Shown in pieces: positions 19,955 through 29,129 of a stretch of 64,000 nt of DNA. Under the pieces are notes generated by a model, which worked only from the letters and a program-made list of their open reading frames with translations, had not been told where the DNA came from and made no database searches. The first letter of the stretch is position 1. The number at the start of each line of letters is the position of its first letter. Origin of the DNA: Enterobacter wuhouensis (GTDB lineage: Bacteria; Pseudomonadota; Gammaproteobacteria; Enterobacterales; Enterobacteriaceae); contig NZ_SJOO01000003.1 in assembly GCF_004331265.1 (NCBI RefSeq), positions 434,001-498,000 on the forward strand, read 5' to 3'. A program made the position numbers and the translations under genes.

Positions 19955-20022
19955 GCAATAGAGAGTGTCCTGTTATTTGTTTATGTCGATATGATTACCA
20001 TGGTAAATAGTTAACTGGCATT

Positions 20023-20050
20023 ACCCTAACATACTGAGAATCTGAGACAA
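20023..20050 (-). promoter_or_regulatory. proU promoter (P2-like)
   Basis: On the minus strand, TTGTCT-N16-TAGGGT sits about 69 bases before the proV start. The sequence around it (CAGATTCTCAGTATGTTAGG) matches the osmoregulated sigma-70 proU promoter of E. coli. A poor -10 with G residues is typical of this promoter, which is repressed by H-NS at low osmolarity. Confidence 0.7.
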
Positions 20051-20282
20051 CCCTGAGCCCGCCATAAGCGCGAATTTTGCCACAAGCGAAACGGCTGAAT
20101 TACCCATGAGTAAAGGGCTGAGGGTGGTTTGAATTTTTCTGAATTTTTTACCGCAGCATCGGGAAATATCACCTGAATCGGCGTGATTCAGGTGAATATG
20201 AAGCGGAAATTACAGTGTAGATGACATGGAAATATTATGGGGATAATGCGGGGATTTATATTAAATTAATGAACGTTATTTT
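20051..20282. other. Region upstream of proV
   Basis: AT-rich non-coding sequence between the proU promoter and the repeat after nrdF. It is a likely H-NS-bound upstream regulatory element by analogy with E. coli. No gene is seen. Confidence 0.45.
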
Positions 20283-20378
20283 CCCCTCACCCTATCCCTC
20301 TCCCCGGAGGGGAGAGGGGATCGCTCCGTACCGTTTTTTCTCCCTCGCCCCTTTGGGGAGAGGGCGGGGTGAGGGGAG
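20283..20378. repeat. CCCTCTCC-type repeat pair (copy 3, inverted)
   Basis: CCCCTCACCCTATCCCTCTC...GGGGAGAGGGG, then CCCTCGCCCCTTTGGGGAG...GGCGGGGTGAGGGG, in inverted orientation. It has the same arrangement as the pair after proX. It lies 10 bases from the nrdF stop, so it ends the nrdHIEF transcript region. Confidence 0.85.
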
Positions 20379-20387
20379 GGGAAAACA

Positions 20388-21356
<969 letters not shown>

Positions 21357-23501
21357 TTACAGCGCGCAGGACACGCAGCCTTCAATTTCGGTGCCTTCCA
21401 GCGCGAGCTGGCGCAGGCGAATGTAGTACAGCGACTTAATGCCTTTTTTCCAGGCATAAATCTGCGCCTTGTTGATATCGCGGGTGGTGGCGGTATCCGG
21501 GAAGAAGAGCGTCAGCGACAGCCCCTGATCCACGTGCTTCGTTGCCTCCGCGTAGGTATCGATGATTTTTTCCGGGCCGATCTCATACGCGTCCTGATAG
21601 AGCGCCAGGTTCTCATTGGTCATAAACGGGGCGGGGTAGTAAACGCGCCCGGTTTTGCCTTCCTTACGGATTTCAATTTTTGACACGATCGGGTGAATGC
21701 TCGACGTGGCGTGGTTGATGTAGGAAATCGAGCCGGTTGGCGGCACCGCCTGCAGGTTCTGGTTGTAGATGCCGTAGCGCATCACGTCATCGCGCAGCTG
21801 CTGCCACATCTCGCGCGTCGGCAGGGTTATCCCCGCGCGGGCGAACAGGGCCCGCACTTTTTCGGTTTTCGGCTGCCAGTCGCCTTCAAGGTACTGGCTG
21901 AAATACTCCCCGCTGGCGTAGCGCGACTGCTCAAAGCCCGCGAAGTGCTGGTTACGCTCGCGCGCCAGCATCATCGACGTATTAAGCGCGTGCCAGGTGA
22001 CGGTGTAGAAATAGAGGTTGGTGAAATCCAGCCCCTCCGGGCTGCCGTAGGCAATGCCTTCCCGCGCCAGATAGCCGTGCAGGTTCATCTGCCCCAGCCC
22101 GATGGCGTGGGACGCGGCGTTGCCCGCCTCAATGGACGGCACGCTGCGAATGTGGCTCATGTCGGACACCGCCGTCAGCCCGCGGATGGCGGTCTCTACC
22201 GTGCGGCCAAAGTCGGGTGAATCCATGGTGTGGGCAATATTCAGCGACCCGAGGTTGCAGGAGATATCTTTCCCGATATCCGCGTAGTCGAGGTTTTCGT
22301 CATAGGTTGACGCGCTGTTAACCTGCAAAATCTCCGAGCACAGGTTGCTCATGTTGATGCGCCCGGCGATCGGGTTCGCGCGGTTCACCGTGTCTTCGTA
22401 CATGATGTACGGATAGCCGGACTCAAACTGAATTTCCGCCAGGGTCTGGAAGAAGTCGCGGGCGTTAATGTACGTCTTGCGAATGCGATCGTCGGCCACC
22501 AGCTCGTCGTACAGTTCGCTTATCGCCACGTCGCCAAAGGCTTTGCCGTAAATTCGCTCGATGTCATAAGGGGAAAAAAGCGCCATGTCGGCATTCTCTT
22601 TGGCGAGCCGGAAGGTGATATCGGGGATCGTCACGCCGAGCGACAGGGTTTTGATGCGGATTTTTTCGTCGGCGTTCTCGCGCTTGGTATCCAGAAAACG
22701 CAGAATATCCGGATGGTGCGCGTGCAGATAAACGGCCCCCGCGCCCTGACGCGCGCCCAGCTGGTTGGCGTAAGAAAACGCATCTTCCAGCATCTTCATC
22801 ACCGGGATCACGCCGGAGGACTGGTTTTCGATGCGCTTGATCGGCGCGCCCGCCTCGCGCAGGTTCGAGAGCAGAAACGCCACGCCGCCGCCGCGCTTAG
22901 AGAGCTGCAGCGCCGAGTTCACCGCGCGGCCAATCGACTCCATGTTGTCTTCGATGCGCAGCAGGAAGCAGGAAACCAGCTCGCCGCGCTGGGCTTTGCC
23001 GCAGTTGAGGAAGGTCGGCGTGGCGGGCTGGAAGCGACCGGAGAGGATCTCCTCCATCAGGCGTTCAGCCTGCGCTTCATCCCCCTGCGCCAGGGTTAAC
23101 GCCACCATCACGGTGCGATCCTCGAAGCTCTCTAAATAGCGTTTGCCGTCGAAGGTTTTCAGGGTATAGCTGGTGTAATACTTCCACGCGCCGAGGAAGG
23201 TCTGGAAACGGAAACCGCTGGCGTGCGCGCGTTCAAACAGCGTCACGACAAAGTCGCGATCGTAGCGGGTCAACACGCGTTCTTCGTAGTAGCCCTCTTT
23301 TACCAGATAGTCGAGACGCTCCTGCTGGCTGCCAAACGTTACGGTATTCGGGCGAACGTGAGCGGCAAAAAACGCGTCGACCGCCTCGTGGTCTTTGCCA
23401 AACTGAATTCGCCCCTCGCGATCGTACAGATTGAGCATCGCGTTTAGCGCGTGGTAATCCGGCGCAGCCTGAATTACACGTTCTGCGGTTGTCGTTGCCA
23501 A
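21357..23501 (-). CDS. nrdE: Class Ib ribonucleotide reductase large subunit NrdE
   Basis: Catalytic subunit that reduces ribonucleoside diphosphates. It has 714 residues, the E. coli length. The active-site cysteines are in place ([15 protein letters not shown] radical cysteine; C-terminal redox pair CVSC), as is the substrate loop [11 protein letters not shown]. The start is TTG at 23501, ten bases after AAAGGAG, giving MATTTAERV as in E. coli. This puts the first 28 bases inside the 3' end of nrdI, so the two are coupled. Confidence 0.97.
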   Translation of the reverse strand: MATTTAERVIQAAPDYHALNAMLNLYDREGRIQFGKDHEAVDAFFAAHVRPNTVTFGSQQERLDYLVKEGYYEERVLTRYDRDFVVTLFERAHASGFRFQTFLGAWKYYTSYTLKTFDGKRYLESFEDRTVMVALTLAQGDEAQAERLMEEILSGRFQPATPTFLNCGKAQRGELVSCFLLRIEDNMESIGRAVNSALQLSKRGGGVAFLLSNLREAGAPIKRIENQSSGVIPVMKMLEDAFSYANQLGARQGAGAVYLHAHHPDILRFLDTKRENADEKIRIKTLSLGVTIPDITFRLAKENADMALFSPYDIERIYGKAFGDVAISELYDELVADDRIRKTYINARDFFQTLAEIQFESGYPYIMYEDTVNRANPIAGRINMSNLCSEILQVNSASTYDENLDYADIGKDISCNLGSLNIAHTMDSPDFGRTVETAIRGLTAVSDMSHIRSVPSIEAGNAASHAIGLGQMNLHGYLAREGIAYGSPEGLDFTNLYFYTVTWHALNTSMMLARERNQHFAGFEQSRYASGEYFSQYLEGDWQPKTEKVRALFARAGITLPTREMWQQLRDDVMRYGIYNQNLQAVPPTGSISYINHATSSIHPIVSKIEIRKEGKTGRVYYPAPFMTNENLALYQDAYEIGPEKIIDTYAEATKHVDQGLSLTLFFPDTATTRDINKAQIYAWKKGIKSLYYIRLRQLALEGTEIEGCVSCAL

Positions 23502-23884
23502 AATTCGTTCACTCCTTTACGCACGTTTTCTACGTCCTGCTGTGTCCCCATCAGTTCGAAGCGATAGAGATACGGCACGCCGCATTTTTGAGAGATGACA
23601 TCCCCGGCGCGGCCAAAGGCATCGCCGAAATTGCGGTTTCCCGCCGCAATCACGCCGCGGATAAGCTGTCGATTATGAGGATCGTTCAGAAAGCGGATGA
23701 CCTGGCGGGGAACCGCGCCCGCCGTCCCGCCGCCGCCATAGCTGGGCACGACCAGTATGAAGGGTTCGTCTACCTGAATACGCTCCCGCTCGTTCAGCGG
23801 AATGCGGATTGCAGGCAGCCCGACGCGCTCGATAAAGCGAAGCGTGTTTTCCGAGCTGCTGGAAAAGTAGACCAGCCCACTCAT
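23474..23884 (-). CDS. nrdI: Flavodoxin-like NrdI
   Basis: FMN protein that supplies the oxidant for assembly of the dimanganese-tyrosyl cofactor of NrdF. It has 136 residues with the FMN phosphate-binding loop YFSSSSENT (about residues 6-14) and the flavin loop [14 protein letters not shown]. The ATG overlaps the nrdH stop by four bases, and the 3' end overlaps nrdE by 28 bases. Confidence 0.96.
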   Translation of the reverse strand: MSGLVYFSSSSENTLRFIERVGLPAIRIPLNERERIQVDEPFILVVPSYGGGGTAGAVPRQVIRFLNDPHNRQLIRGVIAAGNRNFGDAFGRAGDVISQKCGVPYLYRFELMGTQQDVENVRKGVNEFWQRQPQNV

Positions 23885-24120
23885 GCACTGGCGGCCTGAG
23901 CGGCGAGGCGGTTGATCATGTCCGGGCGGAAGCCAGACCAGCTGGTTTCCCCGGCAACCACGACGGGCAGCTGGCGGAAGCCTTGCGCGCGCAGAGTATC
24001 GGCAGCATCGGGAACGAGGTCGATATTCACCATCTCAAAACGTACGCCGCGGCTCTCCATCGCGCGTTTGGTGGCGTGGCACTGAACACAATCGTTACGA
24101 GTGTAAATAATAATGCTCAT
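23881..24120 (-). CDS. nrdH: Glutaredoxin-like NrdH
   Basis: Electron donor for NrdEF, with glutaredoxin-like sequence but thioredoxin-like behaviour. It has 79 residues with the redox motif CVQC at 11-14 and the conserved WSGFRPD near residue 59. The ATG at 24120 ([10 protein letters not shown]) is chosen because it aligns with E. coli NrdH and has a GGAA upstream. The earlier ATG at 24135 has no ribosome-binding site. It is first gene of nrdHIEF. Confidence 0.95.
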   Translation of the reverse strand: MSIIIYTRNDCVQCHATKRAMESRGVRFEMVNIDLVPDAADTLRAQGFRQLPVVVAGETSWSGFRPDMINRLAAQAASA

Positions 24121-24193
24121 GATTCGTATTTCCATTTAGAATGAAAGGCTGGCGCGATTTGTCGCGTCAGGTTGTGTGTATCTTGCTAAAGGG

Positions 24194-24208
24194 AATACTA
24201 GATGTAGT
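24194..24208 (-). promoter_or_regulatory. Candidate NrdR box 2 upstream of nrdH
   Basis: On the minus strand, ACTACATCTAGTATT. It resembles the NrdR consensus (ACAC-A/T-ATATAT-A/T-GT) and shares the ATCT-A/T-GTAT core with a second box 31 bases upstream, i.e. three helical turns. NrdR boxes normally occur as such helically phased pairs before nrd operons. Confidence 0.55.
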
Positions 24209-24223
24209 TGTGATAAGTTTCAA

Positions 24224-24238
24224 CCATACAAGATATGG
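24224..24238 (-). promoter_or_regulatory. Candidate NrdR box 1 upstream of nrdH
   Basis: On the minus strand, CCATATCTTGTATGG, which is itself a partial dyad. Its core aligns with box 2 at a 31-base distance. It lies roughly 110 bases before the nrdH start codon. Confidence 0.55.
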
Positions 24239-24317
24239 GAAATTTAGATTGGTTATGCCCCAGCGATGAGCACGGCGGGGCAGGGCAGACTGTACGGGAT
24301 TTTCAGGCGAGCGGGCA

Positions 24318-24351
24318 AAGAAAAGCCCCGGCGCCAGAGGCTACCGGGGCT
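24318..24351 (-). terminator. ygaM terminator
   Basis: On the minus strand, AGCCCCGG / CCGGGGCT with a 12-base loop, followed by TTTTCTTTG. It begins 12 bases after the ygaM stop and separates ygaM from the nrdHIEF promoter. Confidence 0.8.
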
Positions 24352-24363
24352 GACAGGCCGCGC

Positions 24364-24690
24364 TTACTTGCGCAGGCTGAGCAGCGCGCCGACGAAAATG
24401 CCGACCGCCGCGACCGTGCCCAGCGTGCAAAGCGGTTTTTCGCGCACGAAGGTAGTGGCGCAGCTCGCCATGTCGCAGGCAGCCTGCGTGGTACGCGAGC
24501 GGCCGTTCATTCTGGCCCGCGTTTCACGCAGCAGAGACTGAGCCTTACGTTTCGCGGCATCCGCATCATCCTTCGCGTCGGTTCCCCAGGATTTCAATAC
24601 ATCTTCCAGGGTGTCCGCTAATTGACTGACATCATTACGAATATCCTGAGCGTCGTCATTAATATCGTTTCGGTTCGGTCTGTTAAACAT
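24364..24690 (-). CDS. ygaM: YgaM, DUF883 (ElaB/YqjD family) membrane-anchored protein
   Basis: 108-residue protein of the ElaB/YqjD/YgaM family, whose members have a soluble N-terminal coiled part and one C-terminal membrane helix and can associate with ribosomes in stationary phase. Visible are MFNRPNRNDINDDAQDIRND, an Ala/Lys/Arg-rich helix, and the C-terminal TM LGTVAAVGIFVGALLSLRK (about 89-108). The start at 24690 follows GGAGGATCGT, a strong ribosome-binding site; a longer frame from 24702 is rejected. Confidence 0.9.
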   Translation of the reverse strand: MFNRPNRNDINDDAQDIRNDVSQLADTLEDVLKSWGTDAKDDADAAKRKAQSLLRETRARMNGRSRTTQAACDMASCATTFVREKPLCTLGTVAAVGIFVGALLSLRK

Positions 24691-24848
24691 ACGATCCTCC
24701 ATAATTTGCGTTCCCGTTTAGTGTAGTTCAGAAATTTATTATCTGAAGGGAGTCACGCCTTATCGGGCAGTTTATGGAATATTCTGAAAGCCCTGCTAAT
24801 GCTGAATACTGTAAGGTTGCCGGGCAGGAATGATAATGAGGAAGAGAT

Positions 24849-25193
24849 ATGTATTTACGACCCGATGAGGTGGCGCGCGTTCTTGAAAAAGAAGGATTCA
24901 CCATGGATGAGGTAACGTCAAAAGCGTACGGATATCGCCGTGGCGAGAATTATGTTTACGTTAACCGTGAAGCAAGAATGGGGCGCACCGCTCTCATTAT
25001 TCACCCGACGCTGAAAGACAGAAGTTTGTCATTTGCTGAGCCCGCCTCGGATATTAAAACCTGCGATCATTATCAGCAATTTCCGCTCTATTTAGGCGGT
25101 GAAAGGCATGAGCATTATGGTATTCCGCACGGTTTCAGCTCGCGTATGGCGCTGGAGCGATTCCTGAAGGGATTGTTTGGCGACGTTCAGTAG
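24849..25193 (+). CDS. ygaC: YgaC, DUF2002 protein
   Basis: 114-residue cytoplasmic protein of unknown function, equal in length to E. coli YgaC. The N-terminus [22 protein letters not shown] and the ending [21 protein letters not shown] are conserved. E. coli ygaC is reported to be Fur-regulated. It lies alone on the plus strand, divergent from ygaM and convergent with alaE. The ribosome-binding site is GAGGAAGAGAT. Confidence 0.9.
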   Translation: MYLRPDEVARVLEKEGFTMDEVTSKAYGYRRGENYVYVNREARMGRTALIIHPTLKDRSLSFAEPASDIKTCDHYQQFPLYLGGERHEHYGIPHGFSSRMALERFLKGLFGDVQ

Positions 25194-25197
25194 GTTT

Positions 25198-25219
25198 GCG
25201 ACTGGCCTGGGCCAGTCGC
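25198..25219. terminator. Bidirectional hairpin between ygaC and alaE
   Basis: GCGACTGGCC-TG-GGCCAGTCGC, a perfect 10-base inverted repeat lying in the 32 bases between two convergent genes. T tracts are poor on both sides, so strength is uncertain, but position suggests shared termination. Confidence 0.55.
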
Positions 25220-25225
25220 TTCACA

Positions 25226-25675
25226 TTACGCTTTTGCCTGGCTGTACTGGCTGACTTTGAACAGTCGACGACAGTAGTCGAGAAAATAGCCGTAAACCGC
25301 ACCCATCAACATCGAAATCACGATATTTGAGCTGACCGCAGCGGCAATCTGATGCCAGTCTGCGCCAACGACCAGCAGAATGGCGACGTAAACCGGTGAC
25401 TGAAACGTCACGTACGCCAGCACGTCTGCCAGATTTTTCACCCAGCCTGCGGGGCTAATACGACGCGCAAATCGCATCACGGCATCGCGGTATAAGCCGT
25501 AAGGCCAGGCAATGATGATGTTGACCGGGATCGCGACCAGGCGAGAAGAAAGCGACTGCTCGAAGGTCATTCCGGAGAGGAATATTTCAATCAGCATGTT
25601 CACGACGGAACAGTAGACAACCATCGCGAAGGTATCCGCTACCGCGTGGCGCAGGCGAGATTGCGGTGAGAACAT
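25226..25675 (-). CDS. alaE: L-alanine exporter AlaE
   Basis: Small inner-membrane exporter of L-alanine that uses proton-motive force. The 149 residues equal E. coli AlaE (YgaW) with high identity ([64 protein letters not shown]). Four TM segments are visible. The ribosome-binding site is AAGGAGTTCAGAC. In E. coli it is induced by alanine through Lrp; no Lrp site was recognised here. Confidence 0.95.
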   Translation of the reverse strand: MFSPQSRLRHAVADTFAMVVYCSVVNMLIEIFLSGMTFEQSLSSRLVAIPVNIIIAWPYGLYRDAVMRFARRISPAGWVKNLADVLAYVTFQSPVYVAILLVVGADWHQIAAAVSSNIVISMLMGAVYGYFLDYCRRLFKVSQYSQAKA

Positions 25676-26170
25676 GTCTGAACTCCTTGAGAAGACACAC
25701 GGGTAACGTTTTGCCCGCAGAAATTAGTGCTTTAGGTTGGTTTGTTTTGTGTGCATAGCGTATCTCTCTGCGTTTAAACTAACAACTAGTGATTAATTTT
25801 TATTTAATCGCCTTTTGTCCACAAAATCCTCTATGATTGTGCGATTTTTGCACGCTTCGTTATTATGTTCCTTAACCGCCGTTTTGTAATTCAAAATCAA
25901 TAGCTTAAATTTTATGGATGGCGTGCGATTTTGGCTCTTATGGCCTGAAGCACAGCATTCTGCAGTTTGGCTTAAAAGTGAACATTTATATTGAAATGGG
26001 GGATATATTCCCGGGTAAACATGCAGGCACCTGTTCAGATATTTAAAATTCATATTTTAAAATACTTACAATATTGTCAAAAAGAGTGGATGGGTAGATA
26101 TTGGCGGGGAAATCAATTATTCTACCCGTTGATTTTTCGACTTACCCCAAAGAAAAGGTTTTCAATTATT
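25676..26170. other. AT-rich intergenic region upstream of stpA and alaE
   Basis: This 495-base gap contains the divergent promoter regions of alaE and stpA. It is strikingly AT-rich (runs such as TGATTTTTATTTAATC and AATATTGTC), which fits autoregulation by H-NS/StpA. No credible gene is seen: a minus-strand frame of 86 codons (25793-26053) has odd composition and no ribosome-binding site. Confidence 0.5.
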
Positions 26171-26575
26171 ATGTCTTTGACGTTACAGAATCTTAATAAT
26201 ATCCGTACTCTGCGTGCGATGGCGCGTGAATTATCCCTGGACGTGCTCGAGGAAATGCTGGAGAAAGTCCGCATCGTTGCCGAAGAGAAACGTAGCGAAC
26301 AGGCGGAATTCGAGAAACAACGTGCTGAGCAGCAGGATAAAATTAATGCGTTGCTGGAACTGATGAAAGCCGATGGTATTTCACCTTCTGATTTGCTCGG
26401 TTCAGAACGCGCTATCGCGGGTCAGCCAGCGAAAAAACGCAAAGTTCGTGAGGCGAAATATCGCTTTACCGACGTGAATGGCGAAGAGAAAACCTGGACC
26501 GGTCAGGGCCGCACGCCGAAGCCAATTGCCACTGCGCTGGCAAACGGCAAATCACTGGATGATTTCCTGATCTAA
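26171..26575 (+). CDS. stpA: StpA, H-NS paralogue and RNA chaperone
   Basis: Nucleoid-associated protein and RNA chaperone that forms hetero-oligomers with H-NS. The 134 residues equal E. coli StpA. The N-terminal oligomerisation helices (MSLTLQNLNNIRTLRAMARE...) are followed by a coiled coil and linker (PAKKRKVREAKYRFTD). The C-terminal DNA-binding domain has the AT-hook-like loop TGQGRTPKPI. The ATG at 26171 is the only start giving the family length; the frame continues 60 codons upstream but without StpA similarity. It is next to alaE as in E. coli. Confidence 0.96.
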   Translation: MSLTLQNLNNIRTLRAMARELSLDVLEEMLEKVRIVAEEKRSEQAEFEKQRAEQQDKINALLELMKADGISPSDLLGSERAIAGQPAKKRKVREAKYRFTDVNGEEKTWTGQGRTPKPIATALANGKSLDDFLI

Positions 26576-26583
26576 TCCAGAAG

Positions 26584-26610
26584 CCGGGCGGAGCGCCGCC
26601 CGGTTATATT
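26584..26610 (+). terminator. stpA terminator
   Basis: Perfect 8-base stem CCGGGCGG-AGCG-CCGCCCGG followed by TTATATT, eight bases after the stpA stop. It also lies at the 3' end of the convergent small gene. Confidence 0.8.
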
Positions 26611-26611
26611 A

Positions 26612-26791
26612 TTAGCAGACGCCGAAATCACCTGCTTCGGTATATAAGGTCACGTCTGCGGCTTTCAGCGTAAATTTCTCGCCCTGCTCATTGCTGGCCT
26701 GTACCGCCACAATGTTCTCACCGTCCACTTCGAGCACTTTCAGTTTTGGGCCGCCCTGACGCGGTTGTACATAATCACCGACAGAAAACAT
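26612..26791 (-). CDS. Small DUF2158-like protein
   Basis: A 59-residue frame reading MFSVGDYVQPRQGGPKLKVL and ending AGDFGVC. The VGDxV...GGPKLxV pattern resembles the DUF2158/YodC family, whose members are small beta-rich proteins of unknown function. A strong ribosome-binding site GAGGAGGT lies four bases before the ATG, which supports real translation. It lies between stpA (convergent) and yqaE (divergent), where E. coli K-12 carries ygaP/ygaV instead. It was found by reading the sequence directly. Function unknown. Confidence 0.75.
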   Translation of the reverse strand: MFSVGDYVQPRQGGPKLKVLEVDGENIVAVQASNEQGEKFTLKAADVTLYTEAGDFGVC

Positions 26792-26894
26792 AATACCTCC
26801 TCATTGATTTGTGCGTTTCACCTTAGCCCACGCTGCGTCCAGGGCACAATGAATTTCCTGTTTCTACCCCTGAGTGGTGAGCGCTTAAGCCAGT

Positions 26895-26918
26895 GTAAAG
26901 AGGGTAAAGGCAGGTAAA
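26895..26918 (+). promoter_or_regulatory. CpxR-binding site upstream of yqaE
   Basis: Perfect CpxR consensus GTAAA-N5-GTAAA at 26904-26918, with a third GTAAA at 26895. It lies about 95 bases before the yqaE ATG and just before a likely -10 (TATGCT). E. coli yqaE is a known strong target of the CpxAR envelope-stress system, so the match is biologically expected. Confidence 0.75.
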
Positions 26919-27011
26919 AGCGCGAGGGCGCCCTGGCAGCAAGCGGTAAACTGGCTATGCTTAGAGATACTCTCTTTTTATTTTCAATTGGTTAGCTTGC
27001 ACGGAGTTTTT

Positions 27012-27170
27012 ATGGGTTTTTGGCGTATCGTGTTTACCATCATCCTGCCACCGCTGGGCGTGCTGCTTGGCAAAGGATTTGGCTGGGCATTTATTCTCAA
27101 CATCCTTCTCACGCTGCTGGGCTATATTCCCGGCCTTATCCACGCGTTTTGGGTGCAATCCAAAAGCTAG
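27012..27170 (+). CDS. yqaE: YqaE, Pmp3/UPF0057 family membrane peptide
   Basis: 52-residue hydrophobic protein with two TM helices (about 4-25 and 27-47), of the Pmp3/YqaE family linked to membrane potential and stress. It begins MGFWRIVFTIILPPLGVLLG, essentially the E. coli sequence. The ATG at 27012 is chosen by length and by GGAG eight bases upstream. Its stop overlaps the convergent LysR gene by four bases. The CpxR box upstream predicts envelope-stress induction. Confidence 0.93.
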   Translation: MGFWRIVFTIILPPLGVLLGKGFGWAFILNILLTLLGYIPGLIHAFWVQSKS

Positions 27171-28096
27171 GCCCGCCAGAGTAAATCGCTGTAGATCCCG
27201 GTCAGGACGCCGTCTGGCGCAAACTGCTGTTTGATCCAGCGCGTCACCTGGCCGGTCGCCGCATGCTGCGTTGCGAGCAGCATGCGTGAATCCTGACGCG
27301 GGTTATTGATCCGCCGCGTTATCAGCAGCCCATCTTCCATCGCCTCCCGCGCCATATACTCCGGTAAAAAACCTATCCCTTCGCCCAGAATCTGACACTG
27401 GCACTTGGTGTTGAAATCCGGCACCAGAATCGCCTCCTGCCCGTGAAGCAGCCAGCCAACCTTCTTGTTAATGGTGTGCGCCGTGTCTTCCACCATGATG
27501 TTGGGATACAGACGAAGCTGGCTTTCCGCTATCGGCTCCGGCGAAAACGCCAGCGGATGCGTCGGTGAAATGGCAAAGACCCAGCGGATAGCGCCGATCT
27601 CGGTGTAGTCAATGCCGCCGCCGTCGAGCAGGGTATCCGGCGCGCCAATGGCAATGTTGGCCTGATTGTTAATGATGGAGTCCCAGACGCCGTTATACAC
27701 CTCGGTGGTCACGGTGATCTGGCAGGTGGGAAACTGCTTTTTCAGCACCTGCAGCAGCCGGGCGGTGTGGCGAGGGGTATACAAAAGCTGATTGATGCAG
27801 ATGCGCACCCGGGTTTCGATCCCCTGGGAAATGGTATCTATCCCGCGCTTGATGGCGTGAAAATCGTTCAGCAGGTCGGTGGCCTTGCGGTAAAAGTAAA
27901 ACCCGGACTCGGTCAGTTCGATGCTGCGCGTGTTGCGCACGAACAGCACCACGTCCAGCCCGGTCTCCATGCGCTTGATGGTATAGCTAACGGCCGAGGT
28001 AGTGACACCCAGCTCGGCGGCGGCTTTGCTGAAGCTGCCGAAGCGCGCTGCGGTGGTGAAGGTCAGCAGGTTCTCTTCGGTAAAGATGGAATTCAT
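27167..28096 (-). CDS. AllS-like LysR-type regulator
   Basis: 309-residue LysR-type regulator. The N-terminal winged helix (about 8-67: FTTAARFGSFSKAAAELGVTTSAVSYTIKRME) is followed by a substrate-binding domain. The latter resembles AllS, activator of allantoin catabolism: VRICINQLLYTPRH, YNGVWDSIINNQANIAIG, VEDTAHTINKKVGW and EGIGFLPEYMA have close AllS counterparts. It diverges from the ankyrin/FdrA operon, so it is the likely activator of that operon. The ribosome-binding site is GGGAGTGAGAT. The effector is probably a ureide or related compound (inference). Confidence 0.85.
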   Translation of the reverse strand: MNSIFTEENLLTFTTAARFGSFSKAAAELGVTTSAVSYTIKRMETGLDVVLFVRNTRSIELTESGFYFYRKATDLLNDFHAIKRGIDTISQGIETRVRICINQLLYTPRHTARLLQVLKKQFPTCQITVTTEVYNGVWDSIINNQANIAIGAPDTLLDGGGIDYTEIGAIRWVFAISPTHPLAFSPEPIAESQLRLYPNIMVEDTAHTINKKVGWLLHGQEAILVPDFNTKCQCQILGEGIGFLPEYMAREAMEDGLLITRRINNPRQDSRMLLATQHAATGQVTRWIKQQFAPDGVLTGIYSDLLWRA

Positions 28097-28416
28097 ATCT
28101 CACTCCCGTCAGCCATCAGTTTTGAACATATTTTAACAACGCCGTTACAACGCATTTGAAGCCGATCACAGTTCTGACTATTTGCCGTAGGCCGCACGCA
28201 GTAAGGCTTCGTCAGACATAAGCATAATGCAGCTTCGCACGCTAAAACGCGGAGAAACATAAGAAAAAGGTTGCACGGACGCACGTTTTGACCGGACTGT
28301 TGAATTTACCTCAACAATGAATTGACTGTCGATGAATCATTTTTAAGCGGATTCTTTTATGACCAGGCTGTTGCTATTCTCAGGTCAACAGAAATAAAAA
28401 CATCGGGAGTCTGAAT
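28097..28416. promoter_or_regulatory. Divergent control region of the FdrA operon
   Basis: 320 non-coding bases between the LysR regulator and the ankyrin gene. The dyad TTGA-ATTTACC-TCAA at 28300-28314 fits the T-N11-A pattern of LysR-type operators. The region must contain both promoters. No other gene or RNA is evident. Confidence 0.5.
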
Positions 28417-29022
28417 ATGTCTGCGAACGAACTCGTTACTGAATTTCTGCTGGCGGCAGAAGAGGGCAATAGCGACGCGCTAAAAGCCTGTCTGGAGAAA
28501 GGCGTGGATATTAACGCCACCAACCGCCAGAAAAGAACCGCCGTTATTATTGCCAGCCTGAAAAAACATTATGCCTGCGTGGAGTTATTAATTGCCGCCG
28601 GGGCGGATATTGATAAGCAGGATCAGACCTGCTTTAACCCCTTCCTGATTAGCTGCCTGACCAACGATATCACCCTGCTGCGCACTGTCCTTCCGGCCAA
28701 TCCCGATCTCGACCGCCTGACGCGTTTCGGCGGTGTGGGCATCACGCCCGCCAGCGAAAAGGGGCACGTTGAGATCGTGCGCGAGCTGCTGGAAAAAACC
28801 GATATCAACGTCAACCACACCAACTTTGTCGGCTGGACCCCGCTGCTGGAAGCGATCGTGCTCAACGAAGGCGGCGCGAAGCAGCAGGAGATCGTCAAGC
28901 TGCTTCTGGATCACGGCGCAAACCCGCACATGACCGATAAATACGGCAAAACCCCGCTCGAACTGGCGCGGGAAAAAGGCTTCGATGCGATAGCTGACCT
29001 ACTCCTGGCGGCGGGCGCATAA
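28417..29022 (+). CDS. Ankyrin-repeat protein
   Basis: 201-residue soluble protein made almost entirely of about six ankyrin repeats (for example residues 4-33 ELVTEFLLAAEEGNSDALKA, 38-67 ACVELLIAAGADIDKQ, 160-172 IVKLLLDHGANPH). No signal peptide or other domain is seen. Ankyrin stacks bind partner proteins. As first gene before fdrA in an apparent catabolic operon, it might scaffold or regulate the enzyme complex, but this is inference. A hairpin (29030-29051) lies between it and fdrA, so it may be expressed more strongly than the genes downstream. The ribosome-binding site is CGGGAGT. Confidence 0.85.
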   Translation: MSANELVTEFLLAAEEGNSDALKACLEKGVDINATNRQKRTAVIIASLKKHYACVELLIAAGADIDKQDQTCFNPFLISCLTNDITLLRTVLPANPDLDRLTRFGGVGITPASEKGHVEIVRELLEKTDINVNHTNFVGWTPLLEAIVLNEGGAKQQEIVKLLLDHGANPHMTDKYGKTPLELAREKGFDAIADLLLAAGA

Positions 29023-29029
29023 CGCATTT

Positions 29030-29051
29030 GGCCAGCCTTTTCCGGCTGGCC
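29030..29051 (+). terminator. Hairpin between ankyrin gene and fdrA
   Basis: GGCCAGCC-N6-GGCTGGCC, a perfect 8-base stem eight bases after the ankyrin stop, followed by GTTAATTGAAAAG. Without a T tract it is probably an attenuating or processing hairpin and not a full stop. Confidence 0.45.
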
Positions 29052-29129
29052 GTTAATTGAAAAGTATTTTTAACCGACGTGCATTTTGCGCGACGGCGGC
29101 CCCCTTTTATCCGCGTTCTGGAGAAAATA

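Noticed and set aside
25793..26053. 86-codon minus-strand frame between alaE and stpA
   Set aside because: It lies in AT-rich regulatory DNA, with no ribosome-binding site and unusual composition.
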